A DNA stretch of 32,901 bases from Actinomycetes bacterium (GCA_021793835.1 JAJYRZ010000004.1:1-32901); one strand, 5' to 3'; numbered from the stretch's first letter, positions 9,863 to 22,390 are shown. Numbers and translations are program-made. The notes: generated from the sequence alone by a model not told the origin.

Positions 9863-9884
9863 CCGGGCGCGGGCCCGCGCCCGG
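9863..9884. terminator. Perfect GC palindrome between convergent ACT and ligA genes
   Basis: A 22-nt perfect inverted repeat beginning CCGGGCGCGGG fills almost the entire 24-nt gap between the stop codon of the ACT-domain gene and that of ligA. It can fold on either strand, so it would serve as a bidirectional terminator. It has no T run. Confidence 0.6.
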
Positions 9885-9886
9885 CC

Positions 9887-13105
<3,219 letters not shown>

Positions 13106-13109
<4 letters not shown>

Positions 13110-14194
13110 CGGGCGTCGTCTCCGGTCCGGTCGATCACGCCGGCGCCGAGCACCACGTCCCCGTCGGGGTCGGTGCGGTACAGCACCACGGCCTGCCCGC
13201 GTGCCACCCCGGTCAGGGGGCTGAGCAGGTCGATCTCGATGTGCTCGCCCACCAGGGTGGCCCGGGCCGGGGCGCGGCCGCCGTGGGCGCGCACCTGCAC
13301 CTCGCACTCGAGGGTCTGGGTCGGGGCCGCGATCGACGCCCAGCGTGGTTCGCGGGCGACGATCCGGTGGACCTGCAGCCGCTCGGCCGGGCCGACGGTC
13401 ACCGTGCCGGTGGTCGCGTCGATGTCGGTGACGTAGCGGGCGCGCCCGTCGGCGGTGGGCGCCTCGATGCCCAGCCCCTTGCGCTGGCCGATGGTGAACC
13501 CGTGCACACCCTCGTGCTCGGTGAGCCGATCGCCGCTGTCGGCGTCGACCACCGCGCCCGGCCGCACACCGATCGTCGCGCCGAGGAAGGCGCGGGTGTC
13601 ACCGGAGGGGATGAAGCAGATGTCGTGGCTGTCGGGCTTGTCGGCCACCGCCAGACCGCGGGCGCGCGCCTCCTCGCGGATCCGGTCCTTGGTGGTGTCC
13701 CCCAGCGGGAACATCGCGCGGGACAGCTGGTCGGCGTCGAGCACGCCGAGCACATAGGACTGGTCCTTGTCCTGATCGACCGCGCGGCGCAGCACCCCGT
13801 CTTCCAAGCGCGCGTAGTGGCCGGTGGCCACCGCGTCGAAGCCCAGGGCCGCGGCCCGGTCGGCCAGGGCCGCGAACTTGATGCGCTCGTTGCACATCAG
13901 GCACGGGTTCGGGGTCTCGCCGGCCGCGTAGGCGGCGATGAAGTCGTCGATCACGTCCTCTTTGAACCGGTCGGCGAAGTCCCAGACGTAGAACGGGATG
14001 CCGAGCACGTCGGCGACCCGTTGGGCGTCGCCGGCGTCCTCCTTCGAACAGCACCCCCGCGATCCGGTGCGCAGCGTGCCCGGGGACTGCGAGAGCGCCA
14101 GATGCACCCCGGTGACGTCGTATCCGGCGGCGACCAGGCGTGCGGCCGCCACCGAGGAGTCCACTCCGCCGCTGAGTGCGGCCAGGATCTTCAT
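13106..14194 (-). CDS. mnmA: tRNA-specific 2-thiouridylase
   Basis: A 362-residue enzyme that activates U34 of tRNA(Lys), tRNA(Glu) and tRNA(Gln) with ATP and replaces its 2-oxygen with sulfur. The PP-loop motif [12 protein letters not shown] is at residues 6-17. The cysteine pair Cys98/Cys101 lies in [12 protein letters not shown] and the catalytic Cys193 in [23 protein letters not shown] and the C-terminal barrel ([20 protein letters not shown]) complete the family pattern. The E. coli enzyme has Asp where this one has Cys98. The ORF track extends upstream into the desulfurase gene; the ATG at 14194 is preferred because it begins the PP-loop domain and overlaps the desulfurase stop (ATGA). 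The upstream gene probably supplies the persulfide. Confidence 0.96.
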
Positions 14195-15513
14195 CCCGCT
14201 CTCCCCTGTTCTGTGTGTGCGGTCGGTCGGGTGGTCGTGCGGCGCGGGCGTGCGGTCAGCGCGCCGGCCGCGCGGGCGCGGTCGAGCACCGCCGGCAGTT
14301 CGGCCAGCAGCCGGTCGACATCGGCCGCGGTGGAGGTGTGGCCGAGGGTGAACCGCAGCGAGCCGCGGGCGATCGCCGGTTCGACGCCGCAGGCGAGCAG
14401 CACGTGGCTGGCCTGGGGCACCCCGGCGGTGCAGGCCGAGCCGGTGGAGCATTCCACCCCGGCCGCGTCCAGCAGCATCAGCAACGAGTCGCCCTCGCAG
14501 CCCGGGAAGGTGAAGTGTGCGTTGCCGGGCAGGCGTGCCGGCGCCGGGCCGGCGGGGTCGGGGCCGTTGAGCACCGCGTCCGGGGCGATGTCCCGGACCC
14601 CGGCGATCAGCCGGTCGCGCAGCTCGGTCAGGCGCAGCCGTTCGCGCTCGGAGTCTTCCGCGGCCTCGCCGAGGGCGGCGGCCATGCCGGCCGCCCCGGC
14701 CACGTCGACGGTGCCCGAACGCAGGTCGCGTTCGTGTCCGCCGCCGTGCACCAGCGGGGCGCAGACCGTGTCGCGGCGCAGCAGCAGGGCGCCGGCCCCC
14801 TGCGGTCCGCCGAACTTGTGGGCGGCCAGACTCAGTGCCGACAGTCCCGAGGCGGCGAAGTCGACCGGCAGGTGGCCGACCGCCTGCACGGCGTCGCTGT
14901 GCATGGGCACCCCGTACTCGGCGGCGACCGCCGCCAGGTCGGCGATCGGGGCGATCGTGCCGATCTCGTTGTTGGCCCACATCACGGTGACCAGTGCGGT
15001 GCGGGGGCCGTGCGCGGCCAGCGCCCGGGCGAGCACCGCCGGGTCGAGCACGCCGTCGGCGTCGACCTCGAGCAGATGCGCCTCGGCGCCCTCTTCGTCG
15101 ACCAGGGCCTCGACCGCGTCGAGCACCGCGTGATGTTCGGTCGCGCCCACCAGCAGCACCCGGCGCGCCGGATCGGCGGCGACCGCGGCCCGATACATGC
15201 CCTTGACCGCGAGATTGTCCGATTCGGTGCCGCCGGAGGTCAGAACGACCTCCGAGGGGCGCGCCCCGAGCCGGGCGGCGATCGCCTCACGCGACTCCTC
15301 GACCCGGCGGCGCGCGGCCCGACCCGCACCGTGCAGGGAGGAGGCGTTGCCCACGTGCCCGAAGGCCTCGGTCATCGCCCCGATCGCGGACGGCCGCATC
15401 GGCGTGGTCGCCGCATGGTCGAGGTAGACCCGCCGGTCCGGTCGGGTCTGCGCGTCGGCGTCGCCGCGCGGCGTGGCGGGGGCGTGGTCGGGCCGACCGG
15501 GTGCTGTGGACAT
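14191..15513 (-). CDS. Cysteine desulfurase, IscS/NifS family
   Basis: A 440-residue PLP enzyme that converts cysteine to alanine and a protein-bound persulfide. [14 protein letters not shown] opens the fold, [14 protein letters not shown] contacts PLP, and Lys233 in [10 protein letters not shown] binds PLP. Cys361 in STGSACTAG is the catalytic cysteine on the flexible loop. The start is taken at ATG 15513, with a TATCCT box 8 nt upstream and no ribosome site. An alternative upstream start at 15549 would add 12 residues. The C-terminus carries a roughly 20-residue Arg/Thr-rich tail. It heads an operon with mnmA and the MetE-like gene, each overlapping by 4 nt, so sulfur delivery to tRNA is the likely main job. 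Supply for Fe-S clusters is also possible. Confidence 0.94.
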   Translation of the reverse strand: MSTAPGRPDHAPATPRGDADAQTRPDRRVYLDHAATTPMRPSAIGAMTEAFGHVGNASSLHGAGRAARRRVEESREAIAARLGARPSEVVLTSGGTESDNLAVKGMYRAAVAADPARRVLLVGATEHHAVLDAVEALVDEEGAEAHLLEVDADGVLDPAVLARALAAHGPRTALVTVMWANNEIGTIAPIADLAAVAAEYGVPMHSDAVQAVGHLPVDFAASGLSALSLAAHKFGGPQGAGALLLRRDTVCAPLVHGGGHERDLRSGTVDVAGAAGMAAALGEAAEDSERERLRLTELRDRLIAGVRDIAPDAVLNGPDPAGPAPARLPGNAHFTFPGCEGDSLLMLLDAAGVECSTGSACTAGVPQASHVLLACGVEPAIARGSLRFTLGHTSTAADVDRLLAELPAVLDRARAAGALTARPRRTTTRPTAHTEQGRAG

Positions 15514-15521
15514 CGCCGCCC

Positions 15522-15527
15522 AGGATA
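15522..15527 (-). promoter_or_regulatory. -10 box (TATCCT), leaderless start for the cysteine desulfurase operon
   Basis: On the minus strand TATCCT lies 8 nt before the ATG at 15513. The gap GGGCGGCG has no clear Shine-Dalgarno element, so a leaderless transcript is likely. Confidence 0.5.
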
Positions 15528-15662
15528 GCCCCGCGTCCGTGTCCGGCACCCGTCGGCTCCGGGCCGATGGGGTCGAGGCGATAGCCGCACACCGACTGTG
15601 ACCGGTCTCCCCGCCTTCCGGCCCGGACGCCTGGGCGCGCCCGGTCTTCCCGCTACACAGCG

Positions 15663-15704
15663 GTCCGGCCCGGCCCCCGCGGTGAGGCGGGGACCGGGCC
15701 GGAC
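15663..15704 (-). terminator. GC-rich hairpin downstream of etfA
   Basis: Arms GTCCGGCCCGG/CCGGGCCGGAC (11 bp), a single mismatch, then CCCCGC/GCGGGG (6 bp), with a 6-nt loop. It lies about 45 nt past the etfA stop. It lacks a T run on the minus strand, so a terminator role is inferred from position and stem strength. The rest of 15514-15748 shows only the desulfurase promoter. Confidence 0.5.
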
Positions 15705-15748
15705 GGTCTGGGCCGGTGGGTCCGGATGCGGACCCCCTTTAAGACCGA

Positions 15749-16708
15749 TCAGCCCTTGTGCTTCTTGACCTCTTCGGTCAGCTGCGGGGCGACGTTGAAC
15801 AGATCGCCCACGATGCCGTAGTCGGTGATCTCGAAGATCGGCGCCTCTTCGTCCTTGTTGACCGAGACGATGGTCTTCGAGGTCTGCATGCCGGCCCGGT
15901 GCTGGATCGCGCCCGAGATACCCAGGGCGATGTACAGCTGCGGCGAGACGATCTTGCCGGTCTGGCCGACCTGGAACTGGCCCGGGTAGTAGCCCGAGTC
16001 CACCGCGGCACGCGAGGCGCCCACGGCAGCACCGAGGGCGTCGGCCAGCGGCTCGACGACCGTCTCGAAGCCCTCGGCCGAGGCCACACCGCGGCCGCCG
16101 GAGACGACGACCGACGCCTCGGTCAGCTCGGGGCGGTCCCCGCCGACGGTCGGCTCGAACGAGGTCACGCGCACGGCGTTCTCGGCCTGCTCGGGCACGT
16201 CGACCGTGACCTGCTCGCCGGCACCGGCGGTCGGGGCGGCCTCGACGGAGCCCGGGCGCACGGTGATCACCGGCACGTCGCCGGTGGCCTTGGCGTCGAC
16301 GGTGAACGCGCCACCGAAGATCGAGTGCTGCACCGAGCCGTCGCCGTTGACAGCGACGACGTCGTTGAGCAGGCCCGAGCCGACGCGTGCGGCCAGCCGG
16401 CCGGCGATCTCCTTGCCCTCGATGCTGGCCGGGACCAGCACCGCGGCCGGGGAGGCGGACTCGACCAGCCCGGTCAGCACGTCGACCTTGGGGCTGACCA
16501 GGTAGCCGTCGACCGCGTCGGACTCGGCGACGTAGATCTTCTCGGCGCCGGCCTCGGCCAGGGCGCCGGCGAGCGCCTCGGCGGTGCCGGGGGCGCCGGC
16601 GACGACGGCCGCCGGGGCACCCAGTTCGCGGGCCGCGGTGAGCAGCTCGGTGGTGACCTTCTTCAGTGCGCCGTCAGCGTGCTCGACGAGCACAAGTACC
16701 TCTGCCAT
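15749..16708 (-). CDS. etfA: Electron transfer flavoprotein alpha subunit
   Basis: A 319-residue FAD-binding subunit that, with EtfB, carries electrons from acyl-CoA and other dehydrogenases to the membrane ETF-quinone oxidoreductase. The N-terminal domain starts [19 protein letters not shown]. The C-terminal FAD domain has [48 protein letters not shown] and the terminal [23 protein letters not shown] lies about 9 nt before the ATG. It follows etfB after about 50 nt on the same strand, matching Rv3028c (fixB). It probably serves fatty acid beta-oxidation. Confidence 0.97.
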   Translation of the reverse strand: MAEVLVLVEHADGALKKVTTELLTAARELGAPAAVVAGAPGTAEALAGALAEAGAEKIYVAESDAVDGYLVSPKVDVLTGLVESASPAAVLVPASIEGKEIAGRLAARVGSGLLNDVVAVNGDGSVQHSIFGGAFTVDAKATGDVPVITVRPGSVEAAPTAGAGEQVTVDVPEQAENAVRVTSFEPTVGGDRPELTEASVVVSGGRGVASAEGFETVVEPLADALGAAVGASRAAVDSGYYPGQFQVGQTGKIVSPQLYIALGISGAIQHRAGMQTSKTIVSVNKDEEAPIFEITDYGIVGDLFNVAPQLTEEVKKHKG

Positions 16709-16758
16709 GTCTATGAACTCCTGTGAGATTTAGGTCCGGTGGTCTGTATCGGGCGCGC

Positions 16759-17544
16759 TCAGATGAGCTTCTGGCCCACCAGGTACGCGGCGATGTCGGC
16801 GCCGCCGTTGCCCTCGTCGGCGACCTTCTCGCCTGCGGTGCGCGCGGGCTTCGGCGTCACACCGGTGACCTGGGAGCTGGCGTTGGCCACGCCGACCACC
16901 GACGGGTCGACACCGATGTCGGCCAGGGTGAGCACCTCGACCGGCTTCTTCTTGGCCGCCATGATGCCCTTGAAGGCCGGGAAGCGCGGCTCGTTGATGC
17001 GCTCGGTCACCGAGACCACGGCCGGCATGGACGCCTCGACCTGGAACGAGCCCTCGTCGGTCTCGCGGCGGCCGGAGACCGCGCCCTCGGCGACGGTGAC
17101 CTCCGACATGTGGGTCAGGGCCGGGATGCCGAGGTACTCGGCGACGATGGCCGGGACCGCGCCGACGGTGCCGTCGGTGGCCTCGTTGCCGGCCATGATC
17201 AGCTCGGCGCCCTCGATCTGGCCGATGGCGGCCGCCAGCGCATAGGCGGTCTGCACCGCGTCCGAGCCCTTGAGGCCGTCGTCCTGGACGTGCACGGCGC
17301 GATCGGCACCCATCGACAGGGCCTTGCGGATCGCATCAGTCGCGCGCTCGGGGCCGACGGTCAGCAGGACGACCTCGCCGCCCTGCGCCTCGGTGATCTG
17401 CAGCGCCTCCTCGACGGCGCGCTCGTTGATCTCATCCAGGATGGCGTCCGCGGACTCGCGGTCCAGGGTGTAGTCGTCCTCGGAGAGCTTGCGCTCGGAA
17501 GCCGTGTCCGGGACCTGCTTGATCAGTACGACGATGTTGGGCAT
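16759..17544 (-). CDS. etfB: Electron transfer flavoprotein beta subunit
   Basis: A 261-residue subunit binding AMP in the ETF heterodimer. MPNIVVLIKQVPDTASERKL, then DEINERAVEEALQI, ELIMAGNEATDGTVGAVPAI and SVTERINEPRFPAFKGIMAAKKK are classical EtfB segments. The ORF track runs 46 codons further upstream, but the family N-terminus and an AGGAGG sequence about 13 nt upstream identify ATG 17544. It is the first gene of the etfB-etfA pair. The 280-bp gap to the divergent methyltransferase gene holds a weak TAAAGT candidate -10 (17636-17641, minus) without a clear -35. Confidence 0.96.
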   Translation of the reverse strand: MPNIVVLIKQVPDTASERKLSEDDYTLDRESADAILDEINERAVEEALQITEAQGGEVVLLTVGPERATDAIRKALSMGADRAVHVQDDGLKGSDAVQTAYALAAAIGQIEGAELIMAGNEATDGTVGAVPAIVAEYLGIPALTHMSEVTVAEGAVSGRRETDEGSFQVEASMPAVVSVTERINEPRFPAFKGIMAAKKKPVEVLTLADIGVDPSVVGVANASSQVTGVTPKPARTAGEKVADEGNGGADIAAYLVGQKLI

Positions 17545-17812
17545 GGGTCTGCTCCGACCTCCTGTGGTGTCCGTCGACACCCTCGTGCGGCCGTGTGGGC
17601 GACCGCGTGTGTCTTCGACTTGCCTGGGGTGAGTGACTTTATCTCCCGTTGTTTGTAGCGCATGGAGCGACCGTGGCGCCACGCAACCCCTCCCCGGATG
17701 TTACCCGGCGGTAATAACGGCGTCGAGTCCCGACCCGTGCGCGCCCCTCCCCCCGCGCCCGCCTCGGCGGCCGCGGCGCCGACCTGACTGCCCGGTCACC
17801 GGCCCGGACGGC

Positions 17813-17818
17813 TACCGT
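17813..17818 (+). promoter_or_regulatory. -10 box (TACCGT), leaderless start for the carbohydrate operon
   Basis: TACCGT lies 7 nt before the GTG of the methyltransferase gene that heads the GH57-GT4 operon. No ribosome site lies between, so a leaderless transcript is likely. Confidence 0.45.
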
Positions 17819-17825
17819 GCTGGAC

Positions 17826-18590
17826 GTGACCGATCCGAGAGACGCCGCCGATGCGCCGCTGCCCCTGACCGGTGAACGAACCGTGCCCGGAATCGCCGAG
17901 GAGAACTACTGGTTCCGCCGCCACGAGGTGGTCTACCTGGAACTGCTCGAGCGCTGCCGCGACGCCGTGGTGGTCGACGCCGGCTTCGGCGAGGGCTACG
18001 GCGCCGCCCAGATCGCGGGCGTCGCCCGGCGCGTGATCGGGGTGGACTACGACGCCCCGGCGGTGGCGCACGTGGCCCGCCGCTACCCCGAGGTCGCCGC
18101 GGTGCGCGGCAACCTGGCCACCCTGCCGCTGGCCGACGCCTCCACCGATGTGGTGGTCAACCTGCAGGTCATCGAGCACCTGTGGGATCAGACCGCGTTT
18201 TTGGACGAGGTGTTCCGGGTGCTGCGCCCGGGCGGGAAGCTGCTGATCTCCACGCCGAACCGCATCACCTTCTCCCCCGGCAGGGACACCCCGCTCAACC
18301 CCTTCCACACCCGGGAACTCAGCGCCGCCGAGTTGACCGAACTGCTCGAGACCTCCGGGTTCACCGTCGACCGCATGCTCGGGGTGCACCACGGCCCGGC
18401 ACTGGCCGCGATGGACGCCCGGCACGGCGGTTCGCTCATCGACGCCCAGATCTCGCTCGCGGTGGCGGGCCGGCCCTGGCCGGCGGAGCTGACCGCGGAC
18501 GTGGCCGCGGTACGCGCCGAGGACTTCACGCTGACCGAAGACGACATCGACGCCTCGCTGGACCTGTACGCGATCGCGGAGCGCCCGTGA
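17826..18590 (+). CDS. Class I SAM-dependent methyltransferase (Rv3030-like, MGLP region)
   Basis: A 254-residue methyltransferase. After a conserved-looking opening (LTGERTVPGIAEENYWFRRH) comes the SAM-binding motif I VVDAGFGEGYG at 49-59, then VIGVDYD as the acidic motif II. VVVNLQVIEHLWDQ and VFRVLRPGGKLLISTPN fill the later motifs. In M. tuberculosis the orthologue by position (Rv3030) is a candidate sugar O-methyltransferase of 6-O-methylglucose lipopolysaccharide synthesis. The substrate here is therefore inferred to be a glucose residue of an alpha-glucan. The GTG at 17826 is chosen over GTG 17817 because the latter lies inside the -10 box. Its stop overlaps the GTG of the GH57 gene (GTGA). 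Confidence 0.84.
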   Translation: MTDPRDAADAPLPLTGERTVPGIAEENYWFRRHEVVYLELLERCRDAVVVDAGFGEGYGAAQIAGVARRVIGVDYDAPAVAHVARRYPEVAAVRGNLATLPLADASTDVVVNLQVIEHLWDQTAFLDEVFRVLRPGGKLLISTPNRITFSPGRDTPLNPFHTRELSAAELTELLETSGFTVDRMLGVHHGPALAAMDARHGGSLIDAQISLAVAGRPWPAELTADVAAVRAEDFTLTEDDIDASLDLYAIAERP

Positions 18591-20200
18591 GCGCCGCGGC
18601 CGCCGACCGGGATCGGCAGGTGAGCGAACCGGGCATGTTCGCCCTGGTCATCCACTCGCATCTGCCGTGGCTGGCCAACCACGGCCGCTGGCCGGTCGGC
18701 GAGGAATGGCTGTATCAGTCCTGGTCGGCGACCTATCTGCCGGTGTTCGCGACCCTGCGCCGACTGGCCGAACGCGGCCACCAGGGCGTACTCACGCTCG
18801 GCATCACCCCCGTGCTGGCCGCCCAGCTCGACGATCCGCACTGCCTGACCGGCATGCACCACTGGCTCGGCGACTGGCAGCTGCGCGCCCACGAGGCCGC
18901 GATGATCGACGCCGGCGGCGGCGCCCCGGGCACCGCCTCTTCGACCGAGTCGCTGCGCGCGCTCGGCGGTTACGAGCACCGCCAGGCCGCGGCCGCACTG
19001 GCCGAGTTCGAGGCGCACTGGCTGCGCGGCGGCTCCGCGGTGATCCGCCCCCTGGTCGAGTCCGGGGTGATCGAACTGCTCGGCGGGCCCCTGGCCCACC
19101 CGTTCCAGCCGCTGCTCGATCCGCGCATGCGCCAGTTCGGCATCGAGGAGGGACTCGAGGACGCGAAGCTGCGGTGGGGTGTGCGCCCGACGGGGCTGTG
19201 GGCGCCGGAATGCGCCTTCACCCCCGGCATGCAGGACGCCTACGCGGCCGCCGGGGTGACCCATTTCATGGTCGACGGCCCGTCGCTGCGCGGGGACACC
19301 ACACTGGGGCGCCCGGTCGGCGAGACCGATGTGGTGGCCTTCGGCCGCGACCTGACCGTGAGCTATCGGGTGTGGTCGCCCAAATCCGGCTATCCCGGCG
19401 CCGGTGCCTACCGCGACTTCCACACCTACGACCACGACACCGGCCTCAAGCCCGCGCGGGTGACCGGGCGCACGGTCGAACCGGCCGACAAGCGCCCCTA
19501 CGATCCGGCGCGCATCGACGCCGCCCTGGACCGGGACGTGGCCGACTTCGTCGGTGCCGTGCGCGAGCGACTGCGCAGCGAATCCGCGCGCCTGGGCCGC
19601 GACGCCCTGGTGGTGGCCGCCTTCGACACCGAGCTGTTCGGCCACTGGTGGCACGAGGGCCCCGGTTTTCTGGAGAAGCTGCTGCCTGCCCTGGCCGCGG
19701 CCGGCATCCGCACGGGCACCCTGGATCAGGCCCGCCGCGCCGGCTACGTCGGCGAGCCGGTCGCGTTGCCCGCCTCCTCCTGGGGGTCGGGCAAGGACTG
19801 GCGGGTGTGGGCCGGCGATCAGGTCGCCGACCTGGTCGCGCTCAACGACGAGGTGGTGTCCGAGGCGCTGGATTTCCTCGACACCCGTGAGGCGGCCGCG
19901 ACCGAGCGGGACCGGGTGGCCGATCAGGTGGTGCGCGAGGCGCTGCTGGCGATCTCCTCGGACTGGGCGTTCATGGTCTCGAAGGACACCGCCGCCGGTT
20001 ACGCCCGTGACCGGGCCCACAAGCACGCCCACGCCATGCGCGAGATCATCGCCGCGGCGCGGGCGGGCGACCGGCGGCGCGCCGCCCGGCTGGCGGCCGG
20101 CTGGCACCACGCCGACGGTCTGTTCCCGGCGCTGGACGCGCGCCGGATGCCGGCAGCCGCACCGGGCAACGCCGACTACCCCGACGCCGGACAGGAGTGA
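18587..20200 (+). CDS. GH57 1,4-alpha-glucan branching enzyme (Rv3031-like)
   Basis: A 537-residue retaining glycoside hydrolase family 57 enzyme that cuts an alpha-1,4-glucan and rejoins the piece by an alpha-1,6 bond. MFALVIHSHLPWLANHGRWP opens the seven-stranded barrel with its conserved histidines. LTLGITPVLAAQL, Glu208 in WAPECAF (nucleophile) and Asp347 in FDTELFGHWW (acid/base) match known GH57 branching enzymes. The C-terminal helical domain has SSDWAFMVSKDTAAGYARDR. The GTG at 18587 is supported by the 4-nt overlap with the methyltransferase stop and GGAG 5 nt upstream. An internal ATG just before FALVIHSH remains possible. It is coupled to the GT4 gene downstream. The Rv3031 family is linked to MGLP synthesis. 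Confidence 0.93.
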   Translation: MSAAAADRDRQVSEPGMFALVIHSHLPWLANHGRWPVGEEWLYQSWSATYLPVFATLRRLAERGHQGVLTLGITPVLAAQLDDPHCLTGMHHWLGDWQLRAHEAAMIDAGGGAPGTASSTESLRALGGYEHRQAAAALAEFEAHWLRGGSAVIRPLVESGVIELLGGPLAHPFQPLLDPRMRQFGIEEGLEDAKLRWGVRPTGLWAPECAFTPGMQDAYAAAGVTHFMVDGPSLRGDTTLGRPVGETDVVAFGRDLTVSYRVWSPKSGYPGAGAYRDFHTYDHDTGLKPARVTGRTVEPADKRPYDPARIDAALDRDVADFVGAVRERLRSESARLGRDALVVAAFDTELFGHWWHEGPGFLEKLLPALAAAGIRTGTLDQARRAGYVGEPVALPASSWGSGKDWRVWAGDQVADLVALNDEVVSEALDFLDTREAAATERDRVADQVVREALLAISSDWAFMVSKDTAAGYARDRAHKHAHAMREIIAAARAGDRRRAARLAAGWHHADGLFPALDARRMPAAAPGNADYPDAGQE

Positions 20201-20205
20201 GGCCC

Positions 20206-21477
20206 GTGAAGATCCTGATGATCTCCTGGGAGTATCCGCCGGTCATCGTCGGCGGGTTGGGTCGGCACGTGCACCATCTCGCGGTGCACCTGGCCGCGCA
20301 GGGACACGAGGTGGTGGTGCTCTCGCGGCGCCCCTCGGGCACCGACGCCGCGAGCCACCCGACCGTCGACCACCTGGCCGAGGGGGTGCGGGTGGTCGCC
20401 GTGGCCGAAGATCCGCCGCACTTCGTGTTCGGCGAGGACATGATGGCCTGGACCCTGGCGATGGGGCACGCGATGGTGCGCGGCGGGCTCGCGCTCGGCG
20501 CGGGCACCCTGCCCGGCGAGGGGCCGGCCGGCGAGTCCGCCCCGCCGTGGACCCCGGACGTCATCCACGCCCACGACTGGCTGGTCGCCCACCCGGCCAT
20601 CGCGCTGGCCGAACACTTCGCCGTCCCCCTGGTGGCGACCATCCACGCCACCGAGGCCGGCCGGCACGCCGGCTGGGTGTCCAGCCACGTCAACCGCCAG
20701 GTGCACTCGGTGGAGTGGTGGCTGGCCAACGCCGCCGACGCGCTGATCGCCTGCTCGACCTCGATGGAGGACGAGGTGCGCAGGCTGTTCGGCCCCGATC
20801 TGCCGCAGATCGATCTGATCCGCAACGGCATCGACCTGGGCACCTGGAGCTTCAGCGAGCGCCGGCCGATCGGCGATCGGCCGCAGCTGCTGTATGTCGG
20901 CCGGCTCGAATACGAGAAGGGCGTCCAGGACGCACTGGCCGGGCTGCCGGCCGTGCTCGAGGACTTCCCCGGCGCCCGGCTGACCATCGCCGGCGAGGGC
21001 ACCCAGCGCGAGTGGCTCGGCCAGATCGCCGCCGAGCACGGGGTCGAGGAGTCGGTGGAGTTCCTCGGCCACCTCGATCACCAGGAACTGCTCACCGCCC
21101 TGCACGGGGCCGATGCGGTGATCCTGCCGAGCCGCTACGAGCCCTTCGGCATCGTGGCGCTGGAGGCCGCGGCCGCCGGCGCCCCGGTGGTCGCCTCCGG
21201 CGCGGGCGGGCTCGGCGAGGCCGTGATCGACGGGGAGACCGGTTTCTCCTTCGCCCCGGGCGATCCGGTGGGCCTGGCGGCGGCCGTACACCGTTCGCTG
21301 TCGGACCGCGAGCGCGCCCAGCGCCTGGCCCGTCAGGCGCGGGTGCGGCTGACCGAGGAGTTCACCTGGGGGCACATCGCGCGCACCACCGCCGAGGTCT
21401 ATGCGCGGGCCCGGCGCCGCACCCCGGTGCCGCTGGCGCGCCCGGTCATCGTCCAGCGTCCGCTGCCCGAACGCTGA
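20206..21477 (+). CDS. GT4 alpha-1,4-glucosyltransferase (Rv3032-like)
   Basis: A 423-residue GT-B glycosyltransferase. MISWEYPPVIVGGLGRHVHH is the glycogen-synthase-like N-terminal acceptor and donor loop. DVIHAHDWLVAHPA is the conserved inter-strand segment, YVGRLEYEKGVQDALAGLP starts the C-terminal domain, and the E-x7-E motif (Glu312/Glu320) sits in SRYEPFGIVALEAAAAG. The M. tuberculosis orthologue is described as elongating the alpha-1,4-glucan of MGLP and contributing to glycogen. The ORF track starts at GTG 20197, overlapping the GH57 stop. I prefer GTG 20206, with AGGAG about 9 nt upstream and a protein beginning VKILMISWEYPP like the mycobacterial one. Either way it is tightly coupled to the GH57 gene. 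Confidence 0.92.
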   Translation: MKILMISWEYPPVIVGGLGRHVHHLAVHLAAQGHEVVVLSRRPSGTDAASHPTVDHLAEGVRVVAVAEDPPHFVFGEDMMAWTLAMGHAMVRGGLALGAGTLPGEGPAGESAPPWTPDVIHAHDWLVAHPAIALAEHFAVPLVATIHATEAGRHAGWVSSHVNRQVHSVEWWLANAADALIACSTSMEDEVRRLFGPDLPQIDLIRNGIDLGTWSFSERRPIGDRPQLLYVGRLEYEKGVQDALAGLPAVLEDFPGARLTIAGEGTQREWLGQIAAEHGVEESVEFLGHLDHQELLTALHGADAVILPSRYEPFGIVALEAAAAGAPVVASGAGGLGEAVIDGETGFSFAPGDPVGLAAAVHRSLSDRERAQRLARQARVRLTEEFTWGHIARTTAEVYARARRRTPVPLARPVIVQRPLPER

Positions 21478-21582
21478 GCGTACCGGCGGCGCCGGTCCGT
21501 CTCCGCTCGAACAGGCGCGCGGGGCGCCGCTGCTGTGAGACCGTCGACACCCGATGCATCCCGGCGCGGGAAGGAAGACGCC

Positions 21583-22350
21583 ATGGAGACCTCGACCCCG
21601 TTGACCCTGCGTTACGGTCCCGACCCCGACCAGGTCGGTGACCTCTGGCTGCCCGCCGGCTCGGGTCCCCACCCGGTCGCGGTGGTGATCCACGGCGGCT
21701 ACTGGCGCGCCTACTACCGACGCGATCTGATGGACGGGCTCGCCGCCGACCTGGCCGCACGCGGCTGGGCGGCCTGGAACATCGAATACCGGCGGGTCGG
21801 CGCCGACGGCGGGTGGCCCCAGACCTTCCGCGACGTGGCTTGCGCGATCGATCTGCTCGACCTGCTGGCCGACCGCCACGGACTGGATCGTGCGCGCATC
21901 GCTGCGATCGGCCATTCGGCCGGCGGTCAACTGGGGCTGTGGGCCGCCGCCCGCCCGCAGCTGCCCGCCGACGCCCCGGGCGCCGATCCGATCGTCGTCC
22001 CTACCACGGTGGTCAGCCTGGCCGGCGTCGCCGATCTGCGGCTGGCCGAGGAGCTCGAACAGGGCATCCACGCCTCCGCGGAACTGCTCGGCGGCACCCC
22101 TGAACAGGTGCCCGGCCGATACGGCCTGGCCTCGCCGCGGGAACTGTTGCCGCTGTCGGTCCGGCAGATCGTTGTGCACGGTGACGCCGATGTCCACGTC
22201 GATCCGGTCATCAGCGCCCGCTATGTCGAGGCCGCACGCGCGGCCGGCGACCCGGTGGAGTCCCTCCGCCCCGCCGAGGCCGACCACTTCACCTTGATCG
22301 ACCCGACCTCCGCGGTGTGGGGCGAGACGATGGCGCTGCTCGGCGGCTGA
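21583..22350 (+). CDS. Alpha/beta hydrolase, arylformamidase-like
   Basis: A 255-residue serine hydrolase. IHGGYWRAYYRRD (HGGYW at 37-41) provides the oxyanion hole, the nucleophile Ser112 lies in the elbow GHSAGGQ, an acid is near VHGDADVHVDP (201-208) and His235 lies in EADHFTLID. The HGGYW plus GHSAGG pair is characteristic of the kynurenine-formamidase/BD-FAE-like branch, which cleaves amides or esters of small acids. No other tryptophan-catabolism gene is nearby, so a function on an ester in the surrounding carbohydrate cluster is equally possible. The ATG has AAGGAAG about 6 nt upstream. It lies 105 bp after the GT4 gene on the same strand and converges on the acyltransferase gene. M. 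tuberculosis has an unrelated gene (Rv3033) at this place. Confidence 0.82.
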   Translation: METSTPLTLRYGPDPDQVGDLWLPAGSGPHPVAVVIHGGYWRAYYRRDLMDGLAADLAARGWAAWNIEYRRVGADGGWPQTFRDVACAIDLLDLLADRHGLDRARIAAIGHSAGGQLGLWAAARPQLPADAPGADPIVVPTTVVSLAGVADLRLAEELEQGIHASAELLGGTPEQVPGRYGLASPRELLPLSVRQIVVHGDADVHVDPVISARYVEAARAAGDPVESLRPAEADHFTLIDPTSAVWGETMALLGG

Positions 22351-22390
22351 CCCCGCCCTTCAAGGTCCGGCGTCGGCCGGGGCCTGCGCT

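Noticed and set aside
17545-17812. Possible small gene or RNA in the etfB-methyltransferase gap
   Set aside because: Short ORFs there have no ribosome site or homology that I recognise. Only weak promoter-like words (TAAAGT) are present.
18188-22287. Very long minus-strand ORFs (640 aa and 703 aa) opposite the GH57, GT4 and hydrolase genes
   Set aside because: They are antisense shadows. In very GC-rich DNA stop codons are rare in other frames. The translations are Gly/Arg/His/Pro-rich with no recognisable domain, and the plus-strand genes have clear family motifs.
22351-22390. Possible terminator between the convergent hydrolase and acyltransferase genes
   Set aside because: Only short interrupted GC arms can pair and there is no T run. 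The evidence is too weak to annotate.
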